Origin: Acidobacteriota bacterium
GTDB taxonomy: Bacteria; Acidobacteriota; Vicinamibacteria; Vicinamibacterales; Vicinamibacteraceae
Reading direction: 5' to 3'
Assembly: GCA_023429845.1 (NCBI GenBank)
Contig: JAEZCY010000278.1
Location: forward strand, 1 to 5,898
Length of the DNA: 5,898 nucleotides
Of this stretch, positions 1 through 5,898 are shown piece after piece. A program made the position numbers and the translations under genes. How positions within the stretch are numbered: position 1 is the first letter of the stretch; the number at the start of each line of letters is the position of its first letter. The notes under the pieces were generated by a model, which saw only the letters and a list, made by a program, of their open reading frames with translations, did no database searches and had not been told where the DNA came from.

Positions 1-1
1 C

Positions 2-358
2 TCCGCGCCCGCGCCCGTGCCAGCCGCGGCGCCAGCCCCCCCAACGCCACCAGCACCTGCGCCGAAGCAGACGCCGGCCGCCACCGAGGCGGCTGCCGTG
101 ACGTCCAGCGCACCGGCGCCCGCTGAAGATGGCGGTTTCACGGTGCAGGTCACCGCACTCAGGAACAGGCCGGAGGCGGAGACCATCGCGCAACGGCTCC
201 AGTCGCGCGGCTACAAGGCATACGTCGTGGCGCCAGCCGGGGGCGGCCAGGTGATCTACAAGGTGCGCGTCGGCATGAACATGCAGCGGCAGGAGGCCGA
301 CACGATCATGCGGCGCCTGCAGAACGAAGAGAAGTTCAAACCCTGGATTACGCGCTAG
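2..358 (+). CDS. SPOR-domain protein, C-terminal part (5' end outside window)
   Basis: The reading frame is open from the window edge to a TAG at 356-358, so only the last 118 residues are seen. The first ~45 residues are a linker made almost only of Ala, Pro and Thr. From nt 137 (FTVQVTALRNRPEAETIA) to the end runs a typical SPOR fold pattern: a beta strand, a helix (AETIAQRLQSRGY), a strand (KAYVVAP), a strand (IYKVRVG), and a second helix (QEADTIMRRLQNEE) ending in KPWITR. SPOR domains are known to bind denuded glycan strands of septal peptidoglycan, and are usually carried on the periplasmic side of a membrane-anchored protein (FtsN, DedD, DamX, RlpA types). The anchor or other N-terminal domain would lie upstream and cannot be seen, so the exact subfamily is unknown. 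The stop lies 33 nt before the first ATG of lnt and probably inside the true lnt 5' end, which suggests translational coupling. Confidence 0.82.
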   Translation, partial: SAPAPVPAAAPAPPTPPAPAPKQTPAATEAAAVTSSAPAPAEDGGFTVQVTALRNRPEAETIAQRLQSRGYKAYVVAPAGGGQVIYKVRVGMNMQRQEADTIMRRLQNEEKFKPWITR

Positions 359-390
359 CCGTACTCTCGGGCGTTCTCTTCGCCCTGAGC
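343..390 (+). other. lnt: Probable N-terminal extension of lnt from a CTG start, overlapping the SPOR gene
   Basis: In the lnt frame there is no ATG, GTG or TTG between the in-frame stop at 124-126 and the ATG at 391. Yet codons 343-390 encode LDYALAVLSGVLFALS, which reads as the usual first membrane helix of Lnt, running straight into the conserved re-entrant stretch that follows. A CTG at 343 has the purine-rich run GAAGAGAAG (326-334) ending 8 nt before it, a good Shine-Dalgarno distance; the ATG at 391 is preceded by pyrimidine-rich sequence with no such site. Starting at 343 would give 508 residues and a 16-nt overlap with the SPOR gene. CTG starts are rare, so this is an inference from family topology and ribosome-binding-site position. 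Confidence 0.5.
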
Positions 391-1869
391 ATGCCCAAGC
401 CGGCGCTCGCGTCACTCGGATGGGTGGCGCTGGCGCCGCTGTGCATCGCCGTTGCCCGCACCGCACGCCGCCCCGCGCCTCGCGGTCCACGCCCCTTCCT
501 GCTGGGCCTGGTCACCGGCGTCGTCGGGTTCGCCGGCACGGTCGCCTGGACGTCCGACGTGCTGGCGATCTACGGCGGCCTGAACGCCGCGCTCTCGTGG
601 CTGCTTGCCGGCCTGCTCGTCGCGTACCTCTCGCTGTATCCGGCCCTGTTCAGCCTCGCGCTCACGACGGCGGTAACGCGGGCCGGTGTCGTGGCCCTCG
701 CCATCGCGCCAGTGCTGTGGGTGGCGACCGAGTGGATGCGCGGCACGCTGTTCACCGGGTTCCCGTGGGTTCTGCTGGGGTACAGCCAGTCCGACACGCT
801 GGCTCCCCTGCAGGTGGCCAGCGTCGCCGGGATCTACGGTCTGTCGGGATTGGTGGCGTGTGCCTCTGCAGCGATCGCGTTGCTGCTGGCGCCCGGACGG
901 CGCGACCGGCGCCGCATGGTGATCGCTGCGGCGCTCCTCGGGCTCGTCGGGGGCTCGTCAGCGTGGGGAGCGTGGCGGGTCCGCGAGGCGGCGCTGATGC
1001 AGGGCCCCACCGTCCGCGTCGGTATCGTGCAGGGCAATGTGCCGCAGGGGCAGAAGTGGGATCCGGCTCACCGGGACGACATCCTCGAGCGGTACCTCTC
1101 GCTCACGCGAGAGGTCGCGGCCCGTGGCGTCGACTTCGTCATCTGGCCCGAGTCGTCGACGCCGTTCGTGTTCGAACGGGACGCCTGGCACACGGAGGTC
1201 ATGCGTGATGCCGTGGTGCGCGCCGGCGTGCCACTGGTGTTCGGCAGCGATCAGGTCGTCGGGCCGACCGAGTTCTACAACGCGGCGTTCGTGCTCGACG
1301 AGCGGGGCGCGGTGCGCGGTACGTACCGGAAGATGCAGCTGGTGCCATTCGGCGAGTACATCCCCGTGCGGTCGCTGCTCTTCTTCGCACAGCCGCTCGT
1401 GGAGGGCTTCTCGGACTTCAGTGCCGGCGATCGCCTGACGTTGCTGCCGATCGACGCCAACCGCCTGTCGGTCGCGGTGTGCTACGAAGCCGTGTTTCCC
1501 TGGCTCTCGCTGCAGGCGGTGCGACAGGGCAGTCAGCTGCTGACGACCATCACCAACGACGCGTGGTACGGCACGTCGGCGGCGCCGTACCAGCACTTCG
1601 AGCAGGCCCGCGTGCGAGCGGTCGAAACCGGACGTTATCTCGTGCGAGCGGCCAACACGGGCATCAGCGGCGTCGTGGATCCCTACGGCCGCGTGCTCGT
1701 GGCCTCGTCGCTGTTCCAGACCGGCACGTATGTCGGGGAGGTGCGCTGGCTGAACGGCTCGACCATGTACACCCGCGTCGGCGACAGCCTGGCGTGGGCA
1801 TGTATGCTCGTTCTCGGCCTGCTGATGCTCCTGCCGTTGCGGGAGCGGTTCAGTATTCGCAGCAGTTGA
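391..1869 (+). CDS. lnt: Apolipoprotein N-acyltransferase
   Basis: Lnt is an inner-membrane enzyme that performs the last step of lipoprotein maturation: it moves an acyl chain from a phospholipid to the amino group of the N-terminal, already diacylated cysteine of apolipoproteins. From the ATG at 391 the product is 492 residues, close to the family size (~500). Several hydrophobic segments fill residues 1-200 (including the conserved GFPWVLLGYSQ), then a carbon-nitrogen hydrolase domain begins at about Val208 (VRVGIVQGNVPQGQKWD). The nitrilase-type triad is intact: Glu254 in IWPESSTPF, Lys314 in YRKMQLVPFGEY, Cys364 in VAVCYEAVFP, with spacing like E. coli Glu267/Lys335/Cys387. TNDAWYG and RAANTGISGVV follow, and a C-terminal helix (WACMLVLGLLMLLPL) ends the protein. 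ATG 391 is the first standard start, but it would remove the first membrane helix; see the separate entry for 343-390. It follows the SPOR gene closely and precedes prfB. Confidence 0.95.
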   Translation: MPKPALASLGWVALAPLCIAVARTARRPAPRGPRPFLLGLVTGVVGFAGTVAWTSDVLAIYGGLNAALSWLLAGLLVAYLSLYPALFSLALTTAVTRAGVVALAIAPVLWVATEWMRGTLFTGFPWVLLGYSQSDTLAPLQVASVAGIYGLSGLVACASAAIALLLAPGRRDRRRMVIAAALLGLVGGSSAWGAWRVREAALMQGPTVRVGIVQGNVPQGQKWDPAHRDDILERYLSLTREVAARGVDFVIWPESSTPFVFERDAWHTEVMRDAVVRAGVPLVFGSDQVVGPTEFYNAAFVLDERGAVRGTYRKMQLVPFGEYIPVRSLLFFAQPLVEGFSDFSAGDRLTLLPIDANRLSVAVCYEAVFPWLSLQAVRQGSQLLTTITNDAWYGTSAAPYQHFEQARVRAVETGRYLVRAANTGISGVVDPYGRVLVASSLFQTGTYVGEVRWLNGSTMYTRVGDSLAWACMLVLGLLMLLPLRERFSIRSS

Positions 1870-2037
1870 TGCGGGAATGCGGCGAATGCGGGAATGTCCA
1901 CCCCGTGACCAGCGCGTGGGATCCCTTGCGGTCGCGATGATGAGCACGAGCCCGGTGGCGGGACGTCGAGCTGCCGCCGTAGCTGGTACGAGGACAGGCG
2001 CGCACTCGGCGTTGCCGCATTCCCGCATCCCGCATTC
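1868..2037. repeat. Intergenic element 1: inverted arrays of a degenerate ATGCGGNA octamer
   Basis: The left arm (1869-1896) reads as units ATGCGGGA, ATGCGGCGA, ATGCGGGA, ATG. The right arm (2014-2037), on the opposite strand, reads ATGCGGG, ATGCGGGA, ATGCGGCA. The arms share a perfect 16-bp inverted repeat, GATGCGGGAATGCGGC at 1868-1883 against 2014-2029, separated by 130 nt, and the periodic units allow other registers of pairing. The left arm starts within the lnt stop codon. The core (1897-2013) has no convincing ORF; it holds the palindrome GGGATCCC (1918-1925) and GC-rich patches. A transcript could fold as one long stem. The same octamer recurs after prfB, which suggests a dispersed intergenic repeat family. 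I do not recognise it as a named family, and I find no T-run that would make it an ordinary intrinsic terminator. Confidence 0.7.
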
Positions 2038-2042
2038 TTGTT

Positions 2043-2070
2043 CGGAGGACCGCAACGCGGTCCGGAGGAG
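2043..2070 (+). promoter_or_regulatory. Duplicated Shine-Dalgarno with intervening hairpin before prfB
   Basis: The heptamer CGGAGGA occurs twice exactly 20 bp apart, at 2043-2049 and 2063-2069. Between them lies a perfect hairpin, GGACCGC (2047-2053), loop AAC, GCGGTCC (2057-2063). The second copy, extended as GGAGGAG at 2064-2070, sits 5 nt before the GTG at 2076 and is the working ribosome-binding site that fixes the prfB start. The first copy is partly inside the 5' side of the stem. The hairpin could act as a standby or a modulating structure for translation initiation; that role is inferred from position only. Confidence 0.6.
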
Positions 2071-2075
2071 TAGAC

Positions 2076-3210
2076 GTGGCGTTCGTGAAGGAAGACGCAT
2101 ACAAGCGGCTCGAGGACCTGCAGCGACGCGCTGCCGAACTCGGGAGGTACCTTTGACGCCTCTCGTCCGGAGCAGGAACTGGAGCGGCTCGAGGCACAGG
2201 CCAGCCACCCCGACTTCTGGAGCAACCAGGCTGCGGCACAGCAGGTGCTGCAGCGGCGACGGCGGCTCGACGAGGACGTCACGCTCCTGAGGTCGCTGCG
2301 GCAGCGCACCGACGACCTCGCGGTGCTGCGCGAGTGGTTCGATGCCGGCGAGGACGTCGGCGCCGACCTCTCCCGGGGGCTCGATCAACTGCAGGAGGAA
2401 GTCGAGGCCGGCGAAATCAAGAAGATGCTCGGCGGCGAGCACGACACGAAGAACGCCATCGTCACCGTGCATCCCGGCGCGGGCGGCACCGAGTCGCAGG
2501 ACTGGGCCGAGATGATCCTGCGCATGTACCTGCGGTGGACCGAGCGGCGCGGCTTCAAGCGCGAGGTCCTCGACTACCAGCCCGGCGACGAGGCAGGCGT
2601 GAAGAGCGCCACGCTGGCGATCAGCGGCGAGTACGCCTACGGTCTGCTCTCGGCCGAAGCGGGCGTGCATCGCCTCGTCCGGATCTCGCCCTTCGACCAG
2701 GCGGCGCGTCGGCACACGTCGTTCGCCTCGCTCTACGTCTGGCCGGAACTGCCCGACGACGTCGAGGTCGAGATCGACGAGAAGGACCTCCGCATCGACA
2801 CGTACCGCTCGAGTGGCGCCGGCGGCCAGCATGTCAACGTCACCGACTCGGCGGTGCGCATCACGCACCTGCCCACCGGCATCGTCGTGTCGTGCCAGAA
2901 CGAGCGCTCACAGCACAAGAACCGCGACGTGGCGATGAAGGTGCTGCGGGCGCGCCTGTACGACCTCAAGCAGAAGGCACAGCAGGCCGAACTCGATCGC
3001 CTGGGCGGGGAGAAGAAGGAGATCGCGTTCGGCAGCCAGATCCGCAGCTACGTCCTGCACCCGTATCAGATGGTGAAGGACCACCGCACGAAGTACCAGG
3101 AAGGCGACGTCGACCGCGTACTCGACGGCGACATCGACGCGTTCATCAAGACGTACCTGATGGCGCGCGCTTCTGGAACGCTCGGGGCGGCGACGCCGGA
3201 CGAAGACTAG
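2076..3210 (+). CDS. prfB: Peptide chain release factor 2 (programmed +1 frameshift)
   Basis: RF2 reads UGA and UAA stop codons in the ribosomal A site and triggers release of the finished peptide. Translation starts at GTG 2076 behind GGAGGAG, runs 26 codons to CTT (2151-2153), meets an in-frame TGA (2154-2156), and continues after a +1 shift at GAC (2155) to TAG 3208-3210, giving 377 residues (E. coli: 365). In the joined protein, the N-terminal helical domain includes LGRYL-DASRPEQEL across the shift; GAGGTESQDW follows in the central domain; the tripeptide anticodon Ser-Pro-Phe is at 204-206 (VRISPFDQ), which marks RF2 rather than RF1; and the catalytic GGQ is at 249-251 (SGAGGQHVNVTDS). 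These sit one residue from the E. coli positions. The residue matching E. coli 246 is Ser, a common alternative there. It lies downstream of lnt and converges on the PBP gene. The frameshift makes expression depend on RF2 level. Confidence 0.97.
2142..2157 (+). promoter_or_regulatory. prfB: prfB programmed +1 frameshift site
   Basis: The sequence GGGAGG TAC CTT TGA C has all the parts of the known RF2 autoregulatory site: a Shine-Dalgarno-like stimulator (GGGAGG, 2142-2147) three nucleotides before the slippery CTT, the in-frame TGA, and a following C, which is a poor termination context. The E. coli site has the same spacing (AGGGGG TAT CTT TGA C). When RF2 is scarce, the paused peptidyl-tRNA-Leu slips from CUU to UUU and GAC is read next; when RF2 is plentiful, a 26-residue peptide is released. 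The Leu-Asp junction falls where the family places it, so this is a real recoding site, not a sequencing error. Confidence 0.95.
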
Positions 3211-3212
3211 TC

Positions 3213-3260
3213 GCCGCCGTTGCCGCCGTTGCCGCCGTTGCCGCCGTTGCCGCCGTTGCC
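3213..3260. repeat. Nonanucleotide tandem repeat, 5 copies of GCCGCCGTT
   Basis: Five exact copies of GCCGCCGTT run from 3213 to 3257, followed by a partial GCC (3258-3260). The array starts two nucleotides after the prfB stop codon and leads directly into the octamer array at 3261. Perfect copies with a 9-bp unit are prone to replication slippage, so copy number may differ between strains. Because the unit is a multiple of three, read-through of the prfB stop would give a Pro-Pro-Leu repeat, but nothing suggests it is translated. Confidence 0.9.
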
Positions 3261-3371
3261 AATGCGTGAATGCGGCAATGCGGCAATGTCGACTTCATCG
3301 ACGCCCGCCGCGCGTCCGTGCGTCGCGGTTTCGGCATTTCCGCATCCAGCATTTCCGCATTTCCGCATTCC
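3261..3371. repeat. Intergenic element 2: second pair of inverted ATGCGGNA arrays
   Basis: The left arm (3261-3288) reads as ATGCGTGA, ATGCGGCA, ATGCGGCA, ATG. The right arm (3332-3371), on the opposite strand, reads ATGCGGAA, ATGCGGAA, ATGCTGG, ATGCGGAA, ATGCCG. The arms pair imperfectly over about 28 nt. The core between them (3289-3331) differs from that of element 1 and has its own smaller inverted repeats, for example CGACGC with GCGTCG. The right arm runs directly into the hairpin at 3370-3409. Same unit, same inward-facing geometry and same 3'-end location as the element at 1868-2037, hence likely one family. Confidence 0.7.
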
Positions 3372-3409
3372 GGGCGCAGAGATTCGCGTCAGCGAATCTC
3401 CGCGCCCGG
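3370..3409. terminator. 40-nt hairpin enclosing the PBP stop codon; possible bidirectional terminator
   Basis: CCGGGCGC (3370-3377) pairs with GCGCCCGG (3402-3409), then one A/C mismatch, then GAGATTCGC (3379-3387) pairs with GCGAATCTC (3392-3400), leaving a 4-nt loop (3388-3391). The loop, read on the minus strand as TGAC, contains the TGA stop of the PBP gene, so the gene's last four sense codons and its stop form one half of the structure. It lies between two convergent genes, a usual place for a shared terminator. No T-run follows on either strand, so it is not a canonical intrinsic terminator; it could instead slow 3' exonuclease decay or be part of the neighbouring repeat element. Confidence 0.6.
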
Positions 3410-5647
3410 CTCGGTCCCGGCGATGAACGCCTCGCGCTGGCCGGCGGCGTTCGTGGCAAAGACGATGTTGCCGGGTGCGGGGAACTCCGGCATCGCCTCG
3501 CCGGCCTTGCGCTGTCGGTCGATCCAGTGCCGCATCACGTCCATCCAGATCGGCAGCGCGGCCACCGCGCCGCCCTGCCCGTTGCCGATCGGCCGCTTGG
3601 TGTCGAAACCCACCCACACGCCGATCGTGATGTCCGGATCGAAGCCGACGAACCATGCATCGGTGAAGTCGTCGGTGGTGCCCGTCTTGCCGCCGAGTGG
3701 CCAGTCGAGCGCGGCCGCTCGGCCCGCCGTGCCGTGCTGCACCACGCCGCGCAGCAGGTTGGTCATCACGTAGGCCGTGTCGGCGCGGATCGCCTCGGTC
3801 GGCACCGGCCGGTTCTCCTCCAGCGCATTGCCTTCCCGATCGGTGACGCGCACGATCTGGTACGGCGTCATCCGCACGCCCTGGTTCGGAAACAGCGAGA
3901 AGGCATTCGTGATCTCGAGCAGCGTCGCCTCGCCGGCGCCGAGCGCCGCCGAGAGGTAGGGTGGAATCGGCGAACTGATGCCCAGGCGTTCTGCGTACTG
4001 GATCACCTGCCGGGGACCGAGGGCATTCATCAGCCGCACCGTGGGGACGTTGCGCGATTGCTCGAGCGCGCGCCGCAGCGAGATCGGCCCCTGGAACTGC
4101 TTGTCGTAGTTCAACGGGCTGTAGGTGGGCGAGCCGGCCCCGCCGGGAAACGACGCGGGCGTGTCGAGCAGCGTGCTCGCCGGCGTGTACCCGCGATCGA
4201 TCGCCGCGGTATACACCACGAGTTTGAACGTCGAGCCGAGCTGCCGTGATGCCTGCACGGCGCGGTTGAACTTGCTGCGCTCGAAGTCGAAGCCGCCGAC
4301 CATGGCGATGATGCGGCCGGTCCGGTTGTCGAGCGCCACGACGCCGCCCTGCAGTTCGGGTTCCTGCGCGAGCCGCCCCGTCGCCGTGTGGCCCACGACC
4401 TCTTCGATCTGCACCTGCACGAGGTCGCCGCGCTGCACGAGCGCACTCGCCGAGGCCTTGCCTGCCCAGGCGTATCCCGCTCTGGGGATGCGGACATCGA
4501 GTCGGCCGGCACGTGCCTGGATCTCGGTTGTCGTGGCGCCGGTCACGACGGCGGGCACGGTGTCTGCCACCGCCATTGGCGCCTGCCAGCGCGGGTGGCG
4601 GTAGGCGTCGAGGTCGGCGCCGCCCTCGACCAGGTTCGTCGGCTTGCGGAAGCCGCGACGCTGGTCCAGGCGGCGCAGCCCGTCCTGCAGCGCGCGGGTC
4701 GCCGCCTGCTGCAGCGGCAGGTCGAGCGTCGTCTGCACCGAGAGCCCGTTCTCGTACAGCTGCTTGGCGCCGAAACGGGCCTCCAGCTGCTGACGCACCT
4801 CCTCGACGAAATAAGGCGCCGGCGAGTAGGGCTGGGTGGGGAGGCCGGCCGTCTTGATCGGTCGTGCCTTGGCCTCATCCGCCTGGGGCTGCGTGATGAA
4901 CCCTTCGTCGGCCATCCGCTGCAGCGCATAGTTGCGGCGACGCGTGGCGGCCTCCGGGTTCACGTACGGGCTCTGGCGGACGTTGCCCTGGATGATGCCC
5001 GCGATCATGGCGGCCTCCTCGACGACGAGGTCGCGCGCCGACTTGCCGAAGTACAACCGCGCCGCCGACTCGACGCCATAGGCGCCATGCCCGAAGTAGG
5101 TGGCGTTGCAGTACAGCGTGAGGATCTCGCGCTTCGTGTAGCGCTTCTCCAGCTGCACCGAGATGATGGCCTCCTTGACCTTCCGTTCCCAGCCGGCCAC
5201 GCCCGTCCGGGCGTACACGCCGCCGCGCATGTAGTCGGCCTGCAGGAACAGCATGCGCGCCAGCTGCTGGGTGATGGTGCTGGCGCCGGCGCGTTGCTGG
5301 TGGATCACGTCTTTGACCGCGGTGATCACGATGCGCGGAAGGCTCAGGCCGACGTGCTCTTCGAAGTCCTTGTCCTCGGCGGCGATGATGGCCTGGCGCA
5401 GCAGCGGCGAGATGCCGTCGTAGTCGACGATCAGCCGCCGTTCCTTCGCGAACTCGCCCACCACCTCGCCGTTGCTGGCGTGGATGCGCGTGATGGTGCT
5501 CGGCGAATAGTCATCCAGCGCCGAGATCTGCGGCAGGTCACCGGCAAACGCGAAGAGCACGCCGCTGACCGCCCCGAGGACGACGGTCAGCAGGAAGAGC
5601 AGGAACACCGTCGCCTGACGGGCGACGCGGACGACGTAGGTGGCCAC
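3389..5647 (-). CDS. Bifunctional class A penicillin-binding protein (PBP1A family, mrcA/ponA-like)
   Basis: This 752-residue enzyme polymerises lipid II into glycan strands and cross-links them in the periplasm. A short cytosolic tail is followed by one membrane anchor at about residues 12-36. The GT51 glycosyltransferase domain shows AAEDKDFEEHVG (catalytic Glu91), GASTITQQ (121-128), RKVKEAIISVQLEKRYTK (second key Glu159) and NATYFGHGAYGVESAA. Residues ~358-430 look like the OB-type insert of PBP1A proteins. The transpeptidase domain has all three penicillin-binding motifs: STFK with nucleophile Ser472, SRN at 531-533, and KTG at 654-656 (GGKTGTTDDFTDAWF). It starts with GTG (5647-5645); an in-frame TAG lies 9 nt upstream, so no longer start is possible, and AGGA at 5658-5655 is 7 nt before it. 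The gene is convergent with prfB, and its stop is inside a strong hairpin. All catalytic residues are present, so it should be active. Confidence 0.96.
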   Translation of the reverse strand: MATYVVRVARQATVFLLFLLTVVLGAVSGVLFAFAGDLPQISALDDYSPSTITRIHASNGEVVGEFAKERRLIVDYDGISPLLRQAIIAAEDKDFEEHVGLSLPRIVITAVKDVIHQQRAGASTITQQLARMLFLQADYMRGGVYARTGVAGWERKVKEAIISVQLEKRYTKREILTLYCNATYFGHGAYGVESAARLYFGKSARDLVVEEAAMIAGIIQGNVRQSPYVNPEAATRRRNYALQRMADEGFITQPQADEAKARPIKTAGLPTQPYSPAPYFVEEVRQQLEARFGAKQLYENGLSVQTTLDLPLQQAATRALQDGLRRLDQRRGFRKPTNLVEGGADLDAYRHPRWQAPMAVADTVPAVVTGATTTEIQARAGRLDVRIPRAGYAWAGKASASALVQRGDLVQVQIEEVVGHTATGRLAQEPELQGGVVALDNRTGRIIAMVGGFDFERSKFNRAVQASRQLGSTFKLVVYTAAIDRGYTPASTLLDTPASFPGGAGSPTYSPLNYDKQFQGPISLRRALEQSRNVPTVRLMNALGPRQVIQYAERLGISSPIPPYLSAALGAGEATLLEITNAFSLFPNQGVRMTPYQIVRVTDREGNALEENRPVPTEAIRADTAYVMTNLLRGVVQHGTAGRAAALDWPLGGKTGTTDDFTDAWFVGFDPDITIGVWVGFDTKRPIGNGQGGAVAALPIWMDVMRHWIDRQRKAGEAMPEFPAPGNIVFATNAAGQREAFIAGTEPGAEIR

Positions 5648-5654
5648 GGACTGA

Positions 5655-5658
5655 TCCT
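5655..5658 (-). promoter_or_regulatory. Ribosome-binding site of the PBP gene
   Basis: On the minus strand AGGA is followed by 7 nt and the GTG start. The in-frame TAG at 5659-5657 overlaps this site, which makes the GTG the only usable start for the full signal-anchor sequence. Confidence 0.7.
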
Positions 5659-5712
5659 ACGGAAGACCGTCGGAAGTCAGAAGGCCGAACTCGGAATGGC
5701 CTGCTGACCTCG

Positions 5713-5898
5713 TCACGGCCGCGGTACGGCACGACGCCCCGTGCCCGACTCCGGTCCGCGCGGGCGGATCGAAGAGGTGGCGGGCGGCGCCGGGCTGGCC
5801 GGTTCAGGTGCGGACGTCGTCGTCGGTGGCGGCGCGCTCTCGCGAGGCGCGGGCTGCGGAGCGCGGTCCGGTGTGCGCTGACGCGGTGCGCTTCGCGC
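5713..5898 (-). CDS. Possible Pro/Ala-rich C-terminal end of an unidentified protein (partial)
   Basis: On the minus strand a frame is open from the window edge (5898) to a TGA at 5715-5713, giving 61 residues with no domain: it is rich in Pro, Ala, Arg, Ser and Thr (for example APPPTTTSAPEPASPAPPAT). If real, it is the disordered tail of the gene upstream of the PBP gene, 65 nt away and on the same strand, so the two could share a transcript. I chose this frame because its composition is that of a flexible extracytoplasmic or linker region and because it ends just before the PBP gene. Other frames are also open in this very GC-rich segment, so the call is uncertain and no function can be given. 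Confidence 0.4.
   Translation of the reverse strand, partial: ARSAPRQRTPDRAPQPAPRESAPPPTTTSAPEPASPAPPATSSIRPRGPESGTGRRAVPRP

Noticed and set aside
1868..2037. Short repeated units as a possible CRISPR array
   Set aside because: The units are about 8 nt, abut each other without spacers and are arranged as inverted arms, which does not fit CRISPR repeats.
1897..2042. A separate sigma-70 promoter for prfB
   Set aside because: I looked for paired -35 and -10 boxes in the gap and found no convincing pair at a 16-18 nt spacing; a TTGCGG at 1926 has no suitable partner.
2151..2157. The in-frame TGA in prfB as a pseudogene or sequencing error
   Set aside because: The stop sits in a complete RF2 frameshift site at the expected Leu-Asp junction, and the rest of the gene is intact.
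958..2868. A 636-codon open frame on the minus strand across lnt, the intergenic region and prfB
   Set aside because: It lies antisense to two well-supported genes and crosses the repeat element; long antisense open frames are expected at this GC content, and its product has no recognisable domain.
3266..4249. A 327-codon plus-strand frame from the repeat region into the PBP gene
   Set aside because: It begins within the octamer arrays and continues antisense to the PBP gene, with no domain and no ribosome-binding site that I could see.
4388..5707. A 439-codon open frame on the plus strand, antisense to the PBP gene
   Set aside because: The product is an Arg/His/Val-rich, low-information sequence typical of antisense frames; the PBP frame on the other strand has every family motif.
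1..5898. tRNA, rRNA, insertion sequence, phage or defence system
   Set aside because: No such sequence pattern or protein motif was seen; the coding genes are all housekeeping and the novelty is limited to the intergenic repeats.

Overview
The window is a GC-rich stretch of a diderm (outer-membrane-bearing) bacterial chromosome with ordinary, tightly packed housekeeping genes. Lipoprotein N-acyltransferase and a PBP1A-type enzyme point to a Gram-negative envelope. The very GC-rich third codon positions and the gene set would fit an acidobacterial (Vicinamibacteria-like) or similar soil lineage, but this is a weak guess from style, not from a marker gene.

Layout, left to right. (1) Positions 2-358: the 3' end of a gene for a SPOR-domain (peptidoglycan-binding) protein, + strand. 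(2) From 391, or more likely from a CTG at 343 that overlaps the previous stop: lnt, apolipoprotein N-acyltransferase, to 1869. (3) 1870-2075: an intergenic region bounded by two inverted arrays of a degenerate octamer (ATGCGGNA), then a small perfect hairpin flanked by two GGAGG-type Shine-Dalgarno copies. (4) 2076-3210: prfB, peptide chain release factor 2, interrupted by the classic in-frame UGA with a +1 programmed frameshift. (5) 3211-3388: five exact copies of a 9-bp repeat, then a second pair of inverted ATGCGGNA arrays, then a 40-nt near-perfect hairpin whose loop holds the stop codon of the next gene. (6) 5647-3389, minus strand: a complete bifunctional class A penicillin-binding protein, convergent with prfB. 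(7) 5713-5898, minus strand: probably the proline/alanine-rich C-terminal end of another protein, cut by the window edge.

Three of the genes serve the cell envelope (SPOR protein, Lnt, PBP); prfB is a translation factor that appears to travel with lnt. The SPOR-lnt-prfB run is co-directional and probably co-transcribed at least in part, although the 206-bp gap before prfB leaves room for a separate promoter that I could not identify.

I do not see a new multi-gene system. The least explained structure is the pair of ATGCGGNA inverted-array elements, one on each side of prfB. Each element abuts the 3' end of a gene (one arm begins at the lnt stop, the other runs into the hairpin that contains the PBP stop). 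They look like members of a dispersed intergenic repeat family and are the main item worth following up.
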